A program made the translations under genes and the position numbers. From positions 1 to 64,000 of the forward strand of contig JAEZKZ010000122.1 in the NCBI GenBank assembly GCA_023415305.1: a DNA stretch of 64,000 nucleotides, read 5' to 3'. Under the pieces are notes generated by a model. It was not told where the DNA came from. It was given only the letters and a program-made list of their open reading frames with translations, and did no database searches. Positions 1 to 8,898 of this stretch are shown here, piece by piece; positions within the stretch are counted from its first letter, which is position 1; each line of letters begins with the position of its first letter. The stretch is from Bacillota bacterium. Lineage in GTDB: Bacteria > Bacillota > Clostridia > Acetivibrionales > DSM-1351.

Positions 1-1
1 T

Positions 2-112
2 ACATGGAAACCTAATGTAAGAAAAATAAAGATAATTGATAATGGCACACCAAAATCAATTAACATATGCACAAGGTGTCTTCGTTCAAACAAAGTTACC
101 AGAGCTATCTAA
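2..112 (+). CDS. rpmB: 50S ribosomal protein L28, C-terminal part
   Basis: The window opens inside this gene; only the last 36 codons are present. The reading frame contains WKPNVRKIK and ends CTRCLRSNKVTRAI, the typical C-terminal half of bacterial L28 with its conserved tryptophan and the CxRC pair. L28 is a small basic protein of the large ribosomal subunit. The stop at 110-112 is followed by a strong terminator. A spoVM gene faces it from the other strand, a neighbourhood also seen in Bacillus subtilis. The 5' end lies outside the window. Confidence 0.93.
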   Translation, partial: TWKPNVRKIKIIDNGTPKSINICTRCLRSNKVTRAI

Positions 113-138
113 TTTGATTACGTTAATTATTAAAAATA

Positions 139-168
139 AAAAAGCGTCCTGACGCTTTTTTATTTTTA
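139..168 (+). terminator. Rho-independent terminator of rpmB
   Basis: A short GC hairpin (AAAGCGTC facing GACGCTTT) is followed directly by a T-run, 27 bases after the L28 stop codon. Confidence 0.85.
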
Positions 169-259
169 TCTTTATTTTTTCTTTATATATCTCAAATTTT
201 TAGCTTAAAGCCTCATCTATACAGACTGGAAAAGCTCTTATTTTATCATTAGTAATTAA

Positions 260-331
260 TCAGCCAATCCTAAACACCTTTTTCAATATGCTTCCGAAAA
301 ATTTTGGCATTTTAACAACTACTATCTTCAT
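260..331 (-). CDS. spoVM: Stage V sporulation protein SpoVM (23-aa microprotein)
   Basis: This is a 24-codon reading frame with ATG at 329-331 and TGA at 260-262. It encodes an amphipathic peptide beginning MKIVVVKMPKFFGSIL and ending KKVFRIG. It matches SpoVM in length (26 residues in B. subtilis), in the MK start, in the proline at position 9 followed by KFxG, and in a basic C-terminal half. SpoVM inserts into the convex outer forespore membrane and anchors SpoIVA, starting spore-coat assembly. A GGGGGGAG ribosome-binding site lies 8-9 bases upstream. It sits beside rpmB, as in Bacillus. The rest of 164-526 shows no other gene. Confidence 0.87.
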   Translation of the reverse strand: MKIVVVKMPKFFGSILKKVFRIG

Positions 332-526
332 TATTACACTCCCCCCACAATGGCTCCTTACTATTTATCATATTCCCGGATTTTCTATTTCGTGAATAAT
401 ATCTGAAAATCTTTTATCAAAACTGTCTAATTCCGATACGAGCTGAATAAGTATATAGTACTAGTATCTTTTTAAATTCAACTTGTGTACGCGCCTATAG
501 GCTGAGATGGGAGTTGGGAGATTCGT

Positions 527-1207
527 ATGAACGTCATAATTATTTCAAACTTTAAAAGGAAATTACTTATCTTGATAGCTATAGTTTTATTATGGATAAT
601 ATTTTTTATTGGAGCAGAACTTCTATATGATAATACTATACAGTACACAATAAGTGTTAATAGTAGTATATCTCTATCCTACCCCTCAAAAATGAGCATT
701 AAAAATATTTATTCAAAATACAGTGATTCTTCACCTTATATTCAGGCAAGTAACAATAATTATAAAAACTTTGTTGAATTCAAGTCTGTTGAGGAGGGTT
801 TCGTGTTTAGCTATCCTTCCTTATTTAAGCTTAATCAGCAGAGTTTTCCGGGTAGTGAGATATTATATCACATAGATTTTCAGGACACAGAAGACAATAG
901 ATTTTACGGTTTTGTCCAAGTCTGGCACATGCCTCAGTCCCTGGAAAGCTTTCTTGAGTCATCTAAGGAAGCTGCTATGAATGAATTTATTGATTTCGTC
1001 TCTAAAAAGATCAAAGTAAACGGCTTGAATGGCTACTTTTGGGAATATACGACCGAAAGTACAAATGAAAAATACAAAAACCTGGAGGTGTTCCTGACTA
1101 AAGGCTCCAAGTTTTATCGGATCAGCTACTATATTCCAGAAAAAAATTATGATAAAAATGACTACAATATGTTTTGGAAAATGGTCGATTCATTTATGGT
1201 AAAGTAA
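527..1207 (+). CDS. Membrane-anchored PsbP-like protein of unknown function
   Basis: The 226-residue protein has one N-terminal membrane segment (about residues 11-33) after a short basic stretch, so the rest is probably outside the membrane. The outer part (from about residue 80) looks like a PsbP/lipoprotein-type alpha-beta domain, with the pattern VWHMPQSLESFL, then NGLNGYFWEY, then FYRISYYIPE. The same style of domain recurs three times in the secreted protein at 52870-54837. GGGAG lies just upstream of the ATG. Its stop codon directly abuts that of the convergent diguanylate cyclase, with no base between. Function is unknown; the domain call is moderate. Confidence 0.7.
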   Translation: MNVIIISNFKRKLLILIAIVLLWIIFFIGAELLYDNTIQYTISVNSSISLSYPSKMSIKNIYSKYSDSSPYIQASNNNYKNFVEFKSVEEGFVFSYPSLFKLNQQSFPGSEILYHIDFQDTEDNRFYGFVQVWHMPQSLESFLESSKEAAMNEFIDFVSKKIKVNGLNGYFWEYTTESTNEKYKNLEVFLTKGSKFYRISYYIPEKNYDKNDYNMFWKMVDSFMVK

Positions 1208-2899
1208 TCAGCCTTCTGCTTTGTCAGCTCTGGTAGCAATTTTAACACAGTTTCTTCCGCTCTCTTTAGCTTTGTACAAGGCATTATCCGCATCTTTTAT
1301 CAGTTCCATATGATTTGCTGAAATATCAGGGAAGCAGGAAATACCGAAGCTGGCTGTAACTGAAGCAGAAATAAGATTATCTCGTATTATGTTATTTGCT
1401 ATTTTAATGCGTAAATCCTCAACCTTTTCATAAGCCTCAGAGGCAGTTGTTCTTGGAAGAATTATGACAAACTCCTCTCCGCCAAATCTGGCTATGGTAT
1501 CTGTAGATCTAAGATTGCTCTTAACTGTTTGAGCTACACTTTTTAAAACCACATCTCCAAAAAGGTGACCAAATGTATCGTTAAACTTTTTAAATTTGTC
1601 GATATCAAGGATAACAAGTGTTAAATCATATCCAAGAGTTTTAGCCGCATTATACTCATCAACGAATTTCTGATGGAAGTATACCCTGTTAAATACTCCT
1701 GTAAGTCCGTCTATTGTTGCCATTTCCTGCAGATTCGCGTAAAGTTCAGCATTTTCAATGGCCATACTTATCTGCTTTCCAATAGTGACTAAAAGTCTCA
1801 GGTTGTTTTCATCAAAGGTATTAGCGTTCTTGTGTTCAATCAGGGTAATACCGAATTTTCTGGATTTGGAGCTTAAAGGTAAACATATGAAAGAACCGAT
1901 TTCACGGGTTTTAATAAAATCAAAGTTATTGGGAATAACGGAATTCTCCATTACCGGTTTTTCGTTTTCCAAAATATCAAGTAAAAATCTGCAATTGATA
2001 TTGTCATTTAAAACAGCCAAATCTTCCTTCTTTTGAATATTTGTAAACTGTACCTTAAGCCGGTTCTTTTTATGGTCAAGTAAAACTATGGTTGAATAAT
2101 TAACTCCCATGACTCCAATTATTACATCATTAACAAAATTTAAAAGATCATTTATATCCAGAATTGAACCTATAGCTTCACTTATCTGCTGAAGCGTGTA
2201 GAATTCGGCAATACTTGAAGTTAACCGACGATTTGTTTCTTCAAGCTTTTGATTTGTTGCCATTAACTTGTCGTATTGACTCTTCGCTTCGTTCTGAGCC
2301 ACCTCAAGTTGTTCATACTTTTCTCCCAGTTCAATAACCAGTCGGGCATTCTCCATTTCACTTGTGATGTTGTTGTTATATACAGAAGAACTCATTTTGA
2401 TTATGGTAAAAAGTATAAAATACGCAAAGAGCATTATAAATAAATCATATATCAGCAGACGGAAGGAGGGATTGTTATCTATCAGAATGAAATCTAAAAA
2501 CAGGTATCCGAACTTAATAACTGCGCTAAAGGCTAATAGCATATATCCTGCCTTTTCGCCTTTATGTAAACTTAGGAAAACCAACGGAATCAATAGAATG
2601 GCAGAATCTATGCCTCCGTACATGTTCAATGTTAAAATCGACAGAATACCTACTTCACAATATCTGAAAATAACGAATACTTTGTCTGTGTATCTGGACA
2701 AACTATTTGTAGTTGTTGTTTTAATTACATTAAATATAAATAAAATAATAATTGATACATTCAACATTAATCCCTGTTTAATCAATATCTTCGACTCAAT
2801 GTTAAAAGTATCTCTGATAGCATAACCGGCTATCAGCAATACAATAAATACCCAACAAAGGTTAATTAAAACCCTTTCATATTTTTGTATTTTATTCAT
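1208..2899 (-). CDS. Membrane diguanylate cyclase (TM-GAF-GGDEF)
   Basis: The protein has 563 residues. About residues 10-175 form several hydrophobic helices, followed by a coiled coil (about 183-235), a GAF-type sensor domain (about 240-385) and a C-terminal GGDEF domain. The active-site motif is GGEEF at 473-477, preceded at the correct distance by an RxxD inhibitory site (RSTD, 464-467). It should therefore make cyclic di-GMP from two GTP and be product-inhibited. The signal sensed is unknown. An HD-GYP protein of the opposite activity lies 4 kb away (7225-8697). GGAGG precedes the ATG. Confidence 0.93.
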   Translation of the reverse strand: MNKIQKYERVLINLCWVFIVLLIAGYAIRDTFNIESKILIKQGLMLNVSIIILFIFNVIKTTTTNSLSRYTDKVFVIFRYCEVGILSILTLNMYGGIDSAILLIPLVFLSLHKGEKAGYMLLAFSAVIKFGYLFLDFILIDNNPSFRLLIYDLFIMLFAYFILFTIIKMSSSVYNNNITSEMENARLVIELGEKYEQLEVAQNEAKSQYDKLMATNQKLEETNRRLTSSIAEFYTLQQISEAIGSILDINDLLNFVNDVIIGVMGVNYSTIVLLDHKKNRLKVQFTNIQKKEDLAVLNDNINCRFLLDILENEKPVMENSVIPNNFDFIKTREIGSFICLPLSSKSRKFGITLIEHKNANTFDENNLRLLVTIGKQISMAIENAELYANLQEMATIDGLTGVFNRVYFHQKFVDEYNAAKTLGYDLTLVILDIDKFKKFNDTFGHLFGDVVLKSVAQTVKSNLRSTDTIARFGGEEFVIILPRTTASEAYEKVEDLRIKIANNIIRDNLISASVTASFGISCFPDISANHMELIKDADNALYKAKESGRNCVKIATRADKAEG

Positions 2900-2926
2900 A
2901 GTTCCTCCACGTCCAGCTATATATTT

Positions 2927-5062
2927 TTAAGTTCTGAACTTTTCCCAATATATCTCTATCTCATCGCCAGATACTATGTTGTCTGTAAAATTCGCTACTC
3001 TGCCGTTTAATTTTAATACTATGTTTCCTTTAGGTGAAGTCAAATCAAAATCTATATAGCTAAACACATCGACAAAAATGTATTGTTTGTTTTCATCCAG
3101 TTTGATTTTGTCACCATTTACAGTTATTACAAACCCCTTGTCACCAATATGGCCTGCTGCACCAGCTTCATTTGGAACCGGGTCGTCTGAAGGCTGTAAA
3201 TATGCTTGAACACTGTTATCTCTCTGATCACCTTGAGCACTTTTATCTCTCTGATTACCTTGATCTATTTCTTTCTCCCGGACGGTTATCCTATCATTTT
3301 CTTCAAGCACATACTCCCTATCCCTAGGCTCACCACTCACCAACAAAAGCCCGTCATCCAATTTCAGGTTGAATTCATCAGCAAGTTGGCCAAGCTTGAT
3401 AATTTCATTAAGAGTAATATCATCTCCATCGTTAATTTCCGCCTCAGAATCCCTTACTTCCCCATTAACAATTACCTTTGGAGCCAGCTTCAAAACATCA
3501 CCATTTAGGCTTATTGTAAGTCCAATCGGGTTAACAGCATAATCACTTATTCTCTTAACTGCGTTCTTTCCGTTGATTGCCGGTTTGACAACAATATTGT
3601 CTCCGACAGATATGATGGAATCAAGGCTGGCAGGTGAATCGTTGACGGTTATTTCCGCGGCAACACCATGCTCTCCTTTAACAAACATCGGATTCCCGTT
3701 AATTTTAAATTTTATAGATTTACCTGTTCTTCCGATCAGCTTGTCCGGATTAAAACCAATCAATATTAAAGCGTCTGCAACTGTAAGCTTCTTAGAGTTT
3801 AACAGCTGAATCTTTTCTCCATTAACTGTCACAGATAAGAAGTCCTGTCCTTTCTTTGAATGAGCCATCATGGCTATTCCAAAAGGAGTAATGGATTCTG
3901 GACCTGACAACTTTTTCAGCTTTGTTTTAATATTTGGAATGACATCTCTTCCCCGCACTGCAACCCTATCGGAATTGATACCCAATCTGTTTGCTATCTT
4001 TTCTGGAAGCCCGGGAATCTGACATCCCCCGCCTATTAAAAATACAGCATTTGGAGCCTTCTGATTATAATCCAGAATTTTATCAGCAATACTGTTTGCC
4101 AATAATTCAATGGCAGGTTCGAGAACTTCCAGAGCTTTTGCCCTATTAATTTGATGTTTCTTTCCTAAAATATCGGTATATTTTATTACTTCTGACTTCG
4201 AAGTTATGGATATCTTAATTTTTTCAGCAGTATTGAAATCAACAAGGTATTCCTGAGCAATTCTTTCTGTTATCTCATCTCCGGCTGTCGGCACCATACC
4301 ATAAGCAACTACAGACCCATCCTTGGTTATGGCAATATCTGAGGTTCCCGCACCTATATCAACCAAAACTAAGTTTAGCAGTCTGAGGTCCTTTGGTATT
4401 GTTACACTTATAGCAGCTATAGGCTCAAGAGTTAGACCTGCAACCTGCAAGCCTACCCTGTTCATAACTGTATACAGACTGTCTACTACAACGTGCGGTA
4501 AAAAGGTAGCCAAGACCTCAACGCCTATTTTTTTGCCTTTATGCCCTAGCAGAGAAGATATAACATATCCATTCAGAAAGTAATTTACAACACTATAGCC
4601 AACGCAATAAAACGGAACCTTCTCCTCATTTGAGAGTTCATTATCCAACTGTATCTGAGCGTTCTGGATGGCATCAACCTCCATACTGCCGACTATTTCT
4701 GCTGTTATTTCCCTTCCCTGTTCAATTTCATATTCAAGCTTTGTTTGACTGGTCTTTAATACTCTTCCCGCGGCAGCAATGGCAACTTTTGTCAATGGCA
4801 GCCCAATTACAGCCTCTAGCCTGTCTTTTACCTCCCTGACAACTTCGGCAACTTTATATATATCATGAATCTGTCCATCAAGCATTGCACGGCTTTTATG
4901 CTCATAAACTTCTGCTGCGATTACTTTAAAAATTTCCCTTTCATAGTATCCGACAATACCTACTACGGTCCTTGTCCCTATGTCCAGTGCAAATATCAGA
5001 TCTTCGGGTTTATAGTTATCTTTTTTATCTTCCATCTTTACTGTCTTTGGTTTACTAGGCAT
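2927..5062 (-). CDS. FtsA-like actin-fold ATPase with C-terminal repeat modules
   Basis: The 711-residue protein has an FtsA/actin-like ATPase core at about 22-400. It carries the phosphate-1 motif ALDIGTRTVVG (25-35), phosphate-2 VDIGAGTSD (234-242) and an adenosine motif FLIGGG (341-346). Ordinary FtsA is about 420 residues. The extra 300 residues hold modules with a repeated xxVNGxxIxL pattern near 411-420, 516-526 and 646-654, plus a Gln/Asp/Arg-rich linker (600-620). No C-terminal amphipathic membrane helix of normal FtsA is evident. The family is annotated as cell-division FtsA-domain proteins in clostridia. The partner and role of the tail are unknown. Confidence 0.8.
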   Translation of the reverse strand: MPSKPKTVKMEDKKDNYKPEDLIFALDIGTRTVVGIVGYYEREIFKVIAAEVYEHKSRAMLDGQIHDIYKVAEVVREVKDRLEAVIGLPLTKVAIAAAGRVLKTSQTKLEYEIEQGREITAEIVGSMEVDAIQNAQIQLDNELSNEEKVPFYCVGYSVVNYFLNGYVISSLLGHKGKKIGVEVLATFLPHVVVDSLYTVMNRVGLQVAGLTLEPIAAISVTIPKDLRLLNLVLVDIGAGTSDIAITKDGSVVAYGMVPTAGDEITERIAQEYLVDFNTAEKIKISITSKSEVIKYTDILGKKHQINRAKALEVLEPAIELLANSIADKILDYNQKAPNAVFLIGGGCQIPGLPEKIANRLGINSDRVAVRGRDVIPNIKTKLKKLSGPESITPFGIAMMAHSKKGQDFLSVTVNGEKIQLLNSKKLTVADALILIGFNPDKLIGRTGKSIKFKINGNPMFVKGEHGVAAEITVNDSPASLDSIISVGDNIVVKPAINGKNAVKRISDYAVNPIGLTISLNGDVLKLAPKVIVNGEVRDSEAEINDGDDITLNEIIKLGQLADEFNLKLDDGLLLVSGEPRDREYVLEENDRITVREKEIDQGNQRDKSAQGDQRDNSVQAYLQPSDDPVPNEAGAAGHIGDKGFVITVNGDKIKLDENKQYIFVDVFSYIDFDLTSPKGNIVLKLNGRVANFTDNIVSGDEIEIYWEKFRT

Positions 5063-5088
5063 TTACCATCCCCACTTTAATAGTAGTT

Positions 5089-5727
5089 TTAACCCTTGAT
5101 TTTTTTATAGTGATCACATAAGCTGTTTATTTTACAGTTTTCACAGTCAGGTTTTCTCGCGTTACAAACTTCTCTTCCATGAAAAACAAGCCTGTGACAA
5201 AAATCAGCCCATCTATCCTTTGGTACAATTTTTTGCAAATCATATTCTATCTTTTCAGGATCTTCATTTTTAGTCAACCCAATATGGTTTGAAAGCCTTT
5301 TAGCATGTGTATCGACCACTACTCCCTGAATACCATATATCTCGTAAAGTACAAGGTTTGCCGTTTTTCTTCCCACACCGGGCAGTTGCAGCAACTCCTC
5401 CATATTGTCAGGGATTTTGCCGTCATATTTTTCAACTAGTTGCTTACAGCAGGCTATTATGTTCTTTGCTTTGTTTCTGTAGAAACCGGTTGATCTGATG
5501 TCCTGTTCCAGTTCAGAAAGATCCGCATTTGCAAAGTCCTCAGCGGTCCGATATTTCTTATATAAATCCTTTGCAACCATATTGACTCGTGCGTCTGTAC
5601 ACTGTGCAGCCAGCTGAGTCGAGATCAACAGCTGTAACGGATTATCATATTCAAGTGAGCACTCTGCATTTGGATAGAGCTCATCCAGCACTTTCAATAC
5701 TTCAACAACTCTTTGCTTTTTATTCAT
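5089..5727 (-). CDS. nth: Endonuclease III, DNA glycosylase/AP lyase
   Basis: This base-excision-repair enzyme removes oxidised pyrimidines and cleaves the abasic site. At 212 residues it has the normal length. The helix-hairpin-helix is LPGVGRKTA (115-123) with catalytic Lys121, and the catalytic aspartate is Asp139 in VVDTH. A C-x6-C-x2-C-x5-C iron-sulfur loop uses Cys188, 195, 198 and 204. Its ATG overlaps the stop of glgA upstream by four bases (ATGA), so the two are translationally coupled. Confidence 0.97.
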   Translation of the reverse strand: MNKKQRVVEVLKVLDELYPNAECSLEYDNPLQLLISTQLAAQCTDARVNMVAKDLYKKYRTAEDFANADLSELEQDIRSTGFYRNKAKNIIACCKQLVEKYDGKIPDNMEELLQLPGVGRKTANLVLYEIYGIQGVVVDTHAKRLSNHIGLTKNEDPEKIEYDLQKIVPKDRWADFCHRLVFHGREVCNARKPDCENCKINSLCDHYKKIKG

Positions 5728-7202
5728 GAGGTTACTCTCACTTTCGTCCGGTCCATAGCAAGCTGATACAGTTCAAGATAAGCCCTGCTTGGTTTCTTCC
5801 AGGAGAATTCACTTTGAAGAGCCCGGTTAACCAGTTCTCTCCAAACAGCAGGTTTATTCTTATAGATGTTAACTGCTCTTTGAAGTGTTTTCTGGAAAGC
5901 AGTAACGCTAAACTCTTCAAAAGAAAAGCCGTTGCCCTCTGTATTATCTGTATCATAATCTATAATTGTCTCAGCAAGACCTCCAGTGGCCCTGACAACA
6001 GGTATAGTACCATACCTCAAACTTATTATCTGCCCAAGGCCGCAAGGCTCAAATCTGGACGGCATCAGAAACATATCACAGGCTGAGTAAATTCTTTTAG
6101 CCAGGTCGGTGTTGAATTCAAAAACTGCTGAGACATTATCCGGATACTTTCTTTGCAAACGGGAAAATATTTTATGGTAATAATCGTCACCCAAGCCGAG
6201 AACAGCCAGTTGTGCATCTTCCTTCTCAATAAACTCCTCTATACAACCCGTTAACAACTCCAATCCCTTCTGTCCCGTTAGCCTGGTTACTACTCCCATC
6301 AGTGGTGCTGTACTTTCCTTAAGGCGTAATTCCTTCTGTAAAGCTTTTTTATTCTCGATTTTCAATTCAGCACTATCTTTATTATAGTTAACATAAAGGC
6401 ACTTATCCTGTTCAGGATTGAATTCTTCATAGGATATACCGTTTACTATTCCAAATAGGTCTTTTTGCCTTTTAACCAATACGCCTTCCATTCTTTCTCC
6501 ATAAGCAGAGGTTAAGATTTCCTCGGCATACTGTTTACTGACAGTATTGATTATATCCGCATAAACTAGTCCGCATTTCATAAAGCTGAACATACCATAA
6601 AATTCAGCTTTGTCAGGGATAAAATACTCAGTATCAAGATTTAAAAATTCATTTACTTCAGCTCCGAAATTTCCCTGGTATTCAAGATTATGAATAGTAT
6701 ATATTGTCGCAATATTACTGTATAAATCCTGTTTATGGTACTTTTCCTTCAAAAGCAGGCAAATCGGGCCGGTATGCCAATCATTACAATGTATGATGTC
6801 AGGTACAAAATCAACATACTTAAGCATTTCCAGTGAAGCCTTACACATTAATATAAACCGCTGAGCATCATCATTGTAACAGTAGATGCCTTCTCTATTA
6901 AAATAATGGTGATTCTCTATGAAATAAATAGGTACGGATTCATGTCCTAAACTTTCGATACTTCCTTTCTTAATTATGCAGGTTTCTTTCTTGTTTCCCA
7001 TTTCCACAGGGAAATCACAAATATAATCCGTATCATAATTTATAAAACCATATCGCGGCATTACAATCCTTACATCATGTCCGAGCAAGGCTAATTCTTT
7101 TGGTAATGAGCCTGCCACATCAGCCAAACCTCCCGTTTTAGCAAACGGGTCAACCTCTGCTGAAACAAAAAGGACCTTAAGTTTTTTATGTTCAAATTTC
7201 AC
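5724..7202 (-). CDS. glgA: Glycogen synthase (ADP-glucose type, GT5)
   Basis: The enzyme transfers glucose from ADP-glucose onto the growing alpha-1,4-glucan. At 492 residues it has the usual length. The N-terminal substrate loop KTGGLADV (22-29) is intact. The C-terminal Rossmann half contains PSRFEPCGLGQ with the conserved glutamate, and a RATGGLAETI motif. It is the only glycogen gene here; glgB, glgC and glgP are not in the window. nth follows with a four-base overlap, an odd pairing of metabolism and repair. Confidence 0.96.
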   Translation of the reverse strand: MKFEHKKLKVLFVSAEVDPFAKTGGLADVAGSLPKELALLGHDVRIVMPRYGFINYDTDYICDFPVEMGNKKETCIIKKGSIESLGHESVPIYFIENHHYFNREGIYCYNDDAQRFILMCKASLEMLKYVDFVPDIIHCNDWHTGPICLLLKEKYHKQDLYSNIATIYTIHNLEYQGNFGAEVNEFLNLDTEYFIPDKAEFYGMFSFMKCGLVYADIINTVSKQYAEEILTSAYGERMEGVLVKRQKDLFGIVNGISYEEFNPEQDKCLYVNYNKDSAELKIENKKALQKELRLKESTAPLMGVVTRLTGQKGLELLTGCIEEFIEKEDAQLAVLGLGDDYYHKIFSRLQRKYPDNVSAVFEFNTDLAKRIYSACDMFLMPSRFEPCGLGQIISLRYGTIPVVRATGGLAETIIDYDTDNTEGNGFSFEEFSVTAFQKTLQRAVNIYKNKPAVWRELVNRALQSEFSWKKPSRAYLELYQLAMDRTKVRVTS

Positions 7203-7224
7203 ACAATTTACCTCCCAGCTGTCC

Positions 7225-8697
7225 CTAAACTAATTCTCTAATCATCTTAATAAATACGTCGGAAATTTCGGGGTCAAACTGAATCCCCTTACAGCGTTCA
7301 ATTTCATTGATTGCCAGTTCCATTGTCATACCTTTCCTATAGGTTCTGTCACTGGTCATAGCATCAAAAGCATCAGCTATGCATAGTATTCTTCCCAATA
7401 AACTGATTTCCTCACCCTTAAGTCCATATGGGTAGCCACTGCCGTTATATTTTTCATGATGCTCAAGAATTGCTCTTAACCCCTGGCCTAAAAATTCTAC
7501 ATTTTTTAATATATTATAGGATATCTGAGGATGTTTCTTAATTTCTTCATATTCTTGGTCTGTAAGCTTATCGGTTTTATTTAAAATTGATGCTGAAATA
7601 CCTATTTTACCAATATCGTGAAGTATTGCAGCATATCTTAAGTCCTCAATGATATCTTCTTCAAGATTCATGTGTGCTGCAATTTCACATGATATTTCCA
7701 TAACTCTCTGGCAATGACCGCTTGTATAAGAATCCTTCGCCTCTATGGCATTAACAAGGGACATTACAGTTTGTATGTAACCTGTATTTAGACTTTCAGA
7801 GTACTTTAGAAGTTCTTCATTCTTAAAACGAAGCTCTTCCTTGGCAATGTTAAGATTATTTATATTATCGTTGAGATCGTCGTTTACTGCAGCTGTTTCT
7901 TCATACAAAGCCTCTATTTCCTGCTTCTGCGCATATACATCGTTAAAGAGCTGAGATTTGTCCATGGCAACAGCAGCGTAATTTGCAATACTCATCAGGA
8001 AGGACAGGTTTGCCTTCTTAAATGAATTTATCACAGGTGTTTCAATAAAAATAACACCAAGCTGTTCGTTGGAAATGCTTAGTTGAATTGCGAGTTTATC
8101 TCCGCAAATACCCCTTTTTTTTATGAAAATATTCGAATTAACTACAATTGAATTTGTCGCAAAACATTTAGTAACAACAGAATCAGTATCAAAGGATTTA
8201 CCGACCTCGTCGAAACTAACGCCTAATTCGTACTTACAAAAAACCTGAGGGGAATCAATATCTTTAAAACAAATTAAACACCTGTCACAGCCGGTAAATT
8301 TTCTATATACATCAAACACATACTCTACAATATTATCCATATCTACGGTTGAGTTGAACTTTTCAGAGGTGACCCTTAGAACCTCCAGCTCATTTTGCTT
8401 TTCAACCAGCAATTTGAAAGTCTTTAGTGCATTCCTTTCTCTGCCTGGATACGAAAAACGTCCGTGTATATTATATATCTCTGCATACTTATTTATAACT
8501 TTTTTTGCTTTTGAATTTCTTTTGACAATCATAATAATAAATTCGATAGTGTTCAGTAATAGAATTACAACACCCAAAGAAAAGCTAAAATAAACTAAAT
8601 TCTTAGCCTCTGTATTCATACCATAAAGAAACAAGGGTATTGCTATTATTCCTGCCAAAAACCTGGCAATATAGGAATAATACTTAAAAAGGTTCAT
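7225..8697 (-). CDS. Membrane GAF/HD-GYP cyclic-di-GMP phosphodiesterase
   Basis: The 490-residue protein has two N-terminal membrane helices (about 10-60), a GAF-like region (about 100-255), a coiled coil (about 262-300) and a C-terminal HD-GYP domain. The HD motif is HDIGKIG, the second metal motif HHEKYNGSGYP, and the downstream DAFDAMTSDRTYR is characteristic. The family hydrolyses cyclic di-GMP, usually to GMP. GGAGGGG precedes the ATG. Topology resembles the diguanylate cyclase at 1208-2899, so the two could act on one signalling pool. Confidence 0.92.
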   Translation of the reverse strand: MNLFKYYSYIARFLAGIIAIPLFLYGMNTEAKNLVYFSFSLGVVILLLNTIEFIIMIVKRNSKAKKVINKYAEIYNIHGRFSYPGRERNALKTFKLLVEKQNELEVLRVTSEKFNSTVDMDNIVEYVFDVYRKFTGCDRCLICFKDIDSPQVFCKYELGVSFDEVGKSFDTDSVVTKCFATNSIVVNSNIFIKKRGICGDKLAIQLSISNEQLGVIFIETPVINSFKKANLSFLMSIANYAAVAMDKSQLFNDVYAQKQEIEALYEETAAVNDDLNDNINNLNIAKEELRFKNEELLKYSESLNTGYIQTVMSLVNAIEAKDSYTSGHCQRVMEISCEIAAHMNLEEDIIEDLRYAAILHDIGKIGISASILNKTDKLTDQEYEEIKKHPQISYNILKNVEFLGQGLRAILEHHEKYNGSGYPYGLKGEEISLLGRILCIADAFDAMTSDRTYRKGMTMELAINEIERCKGIQFDPEISDVFIKMIRELV

Positions 8698-8821
8698 GTA
8701 CCCCTCCAGCCGTTTATTATAAACATAGCAAAATTTTACTACATTATAATTTTAAGGTTTTTTGGCAGTATTAGCAACATAAATAGTTATATTTCTTGAA
8801 TTTATTATATTTAGTAACGTA

Positions 8822-8863
8822 AATAGAGAAGACACTGCTCATTTCAGCAGTATCTTCTCTATT
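8822..8863 (-). terminator. Long hairpin after the htrA-like gene
   Basis: An 18-bp nearly perfect inverted repeat (AATAGAGAAGA...TCTTCTCTATT) with a six-base loop lies 36 bp past the protease stop. The following T-tract is weak, so it may act as a transcript-end or stability element. Confidence 0.6.
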
Positions 8864-8898
8864 TATAGCACTTTCACTAAGCGACTATTTAGTTCCAA

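Noticed and set aside
527..1207. Photosystem II PsbP function
   Set aside because: The fold is used in many non-photosynthetic surface proteins; no photosynthesis genes are present.
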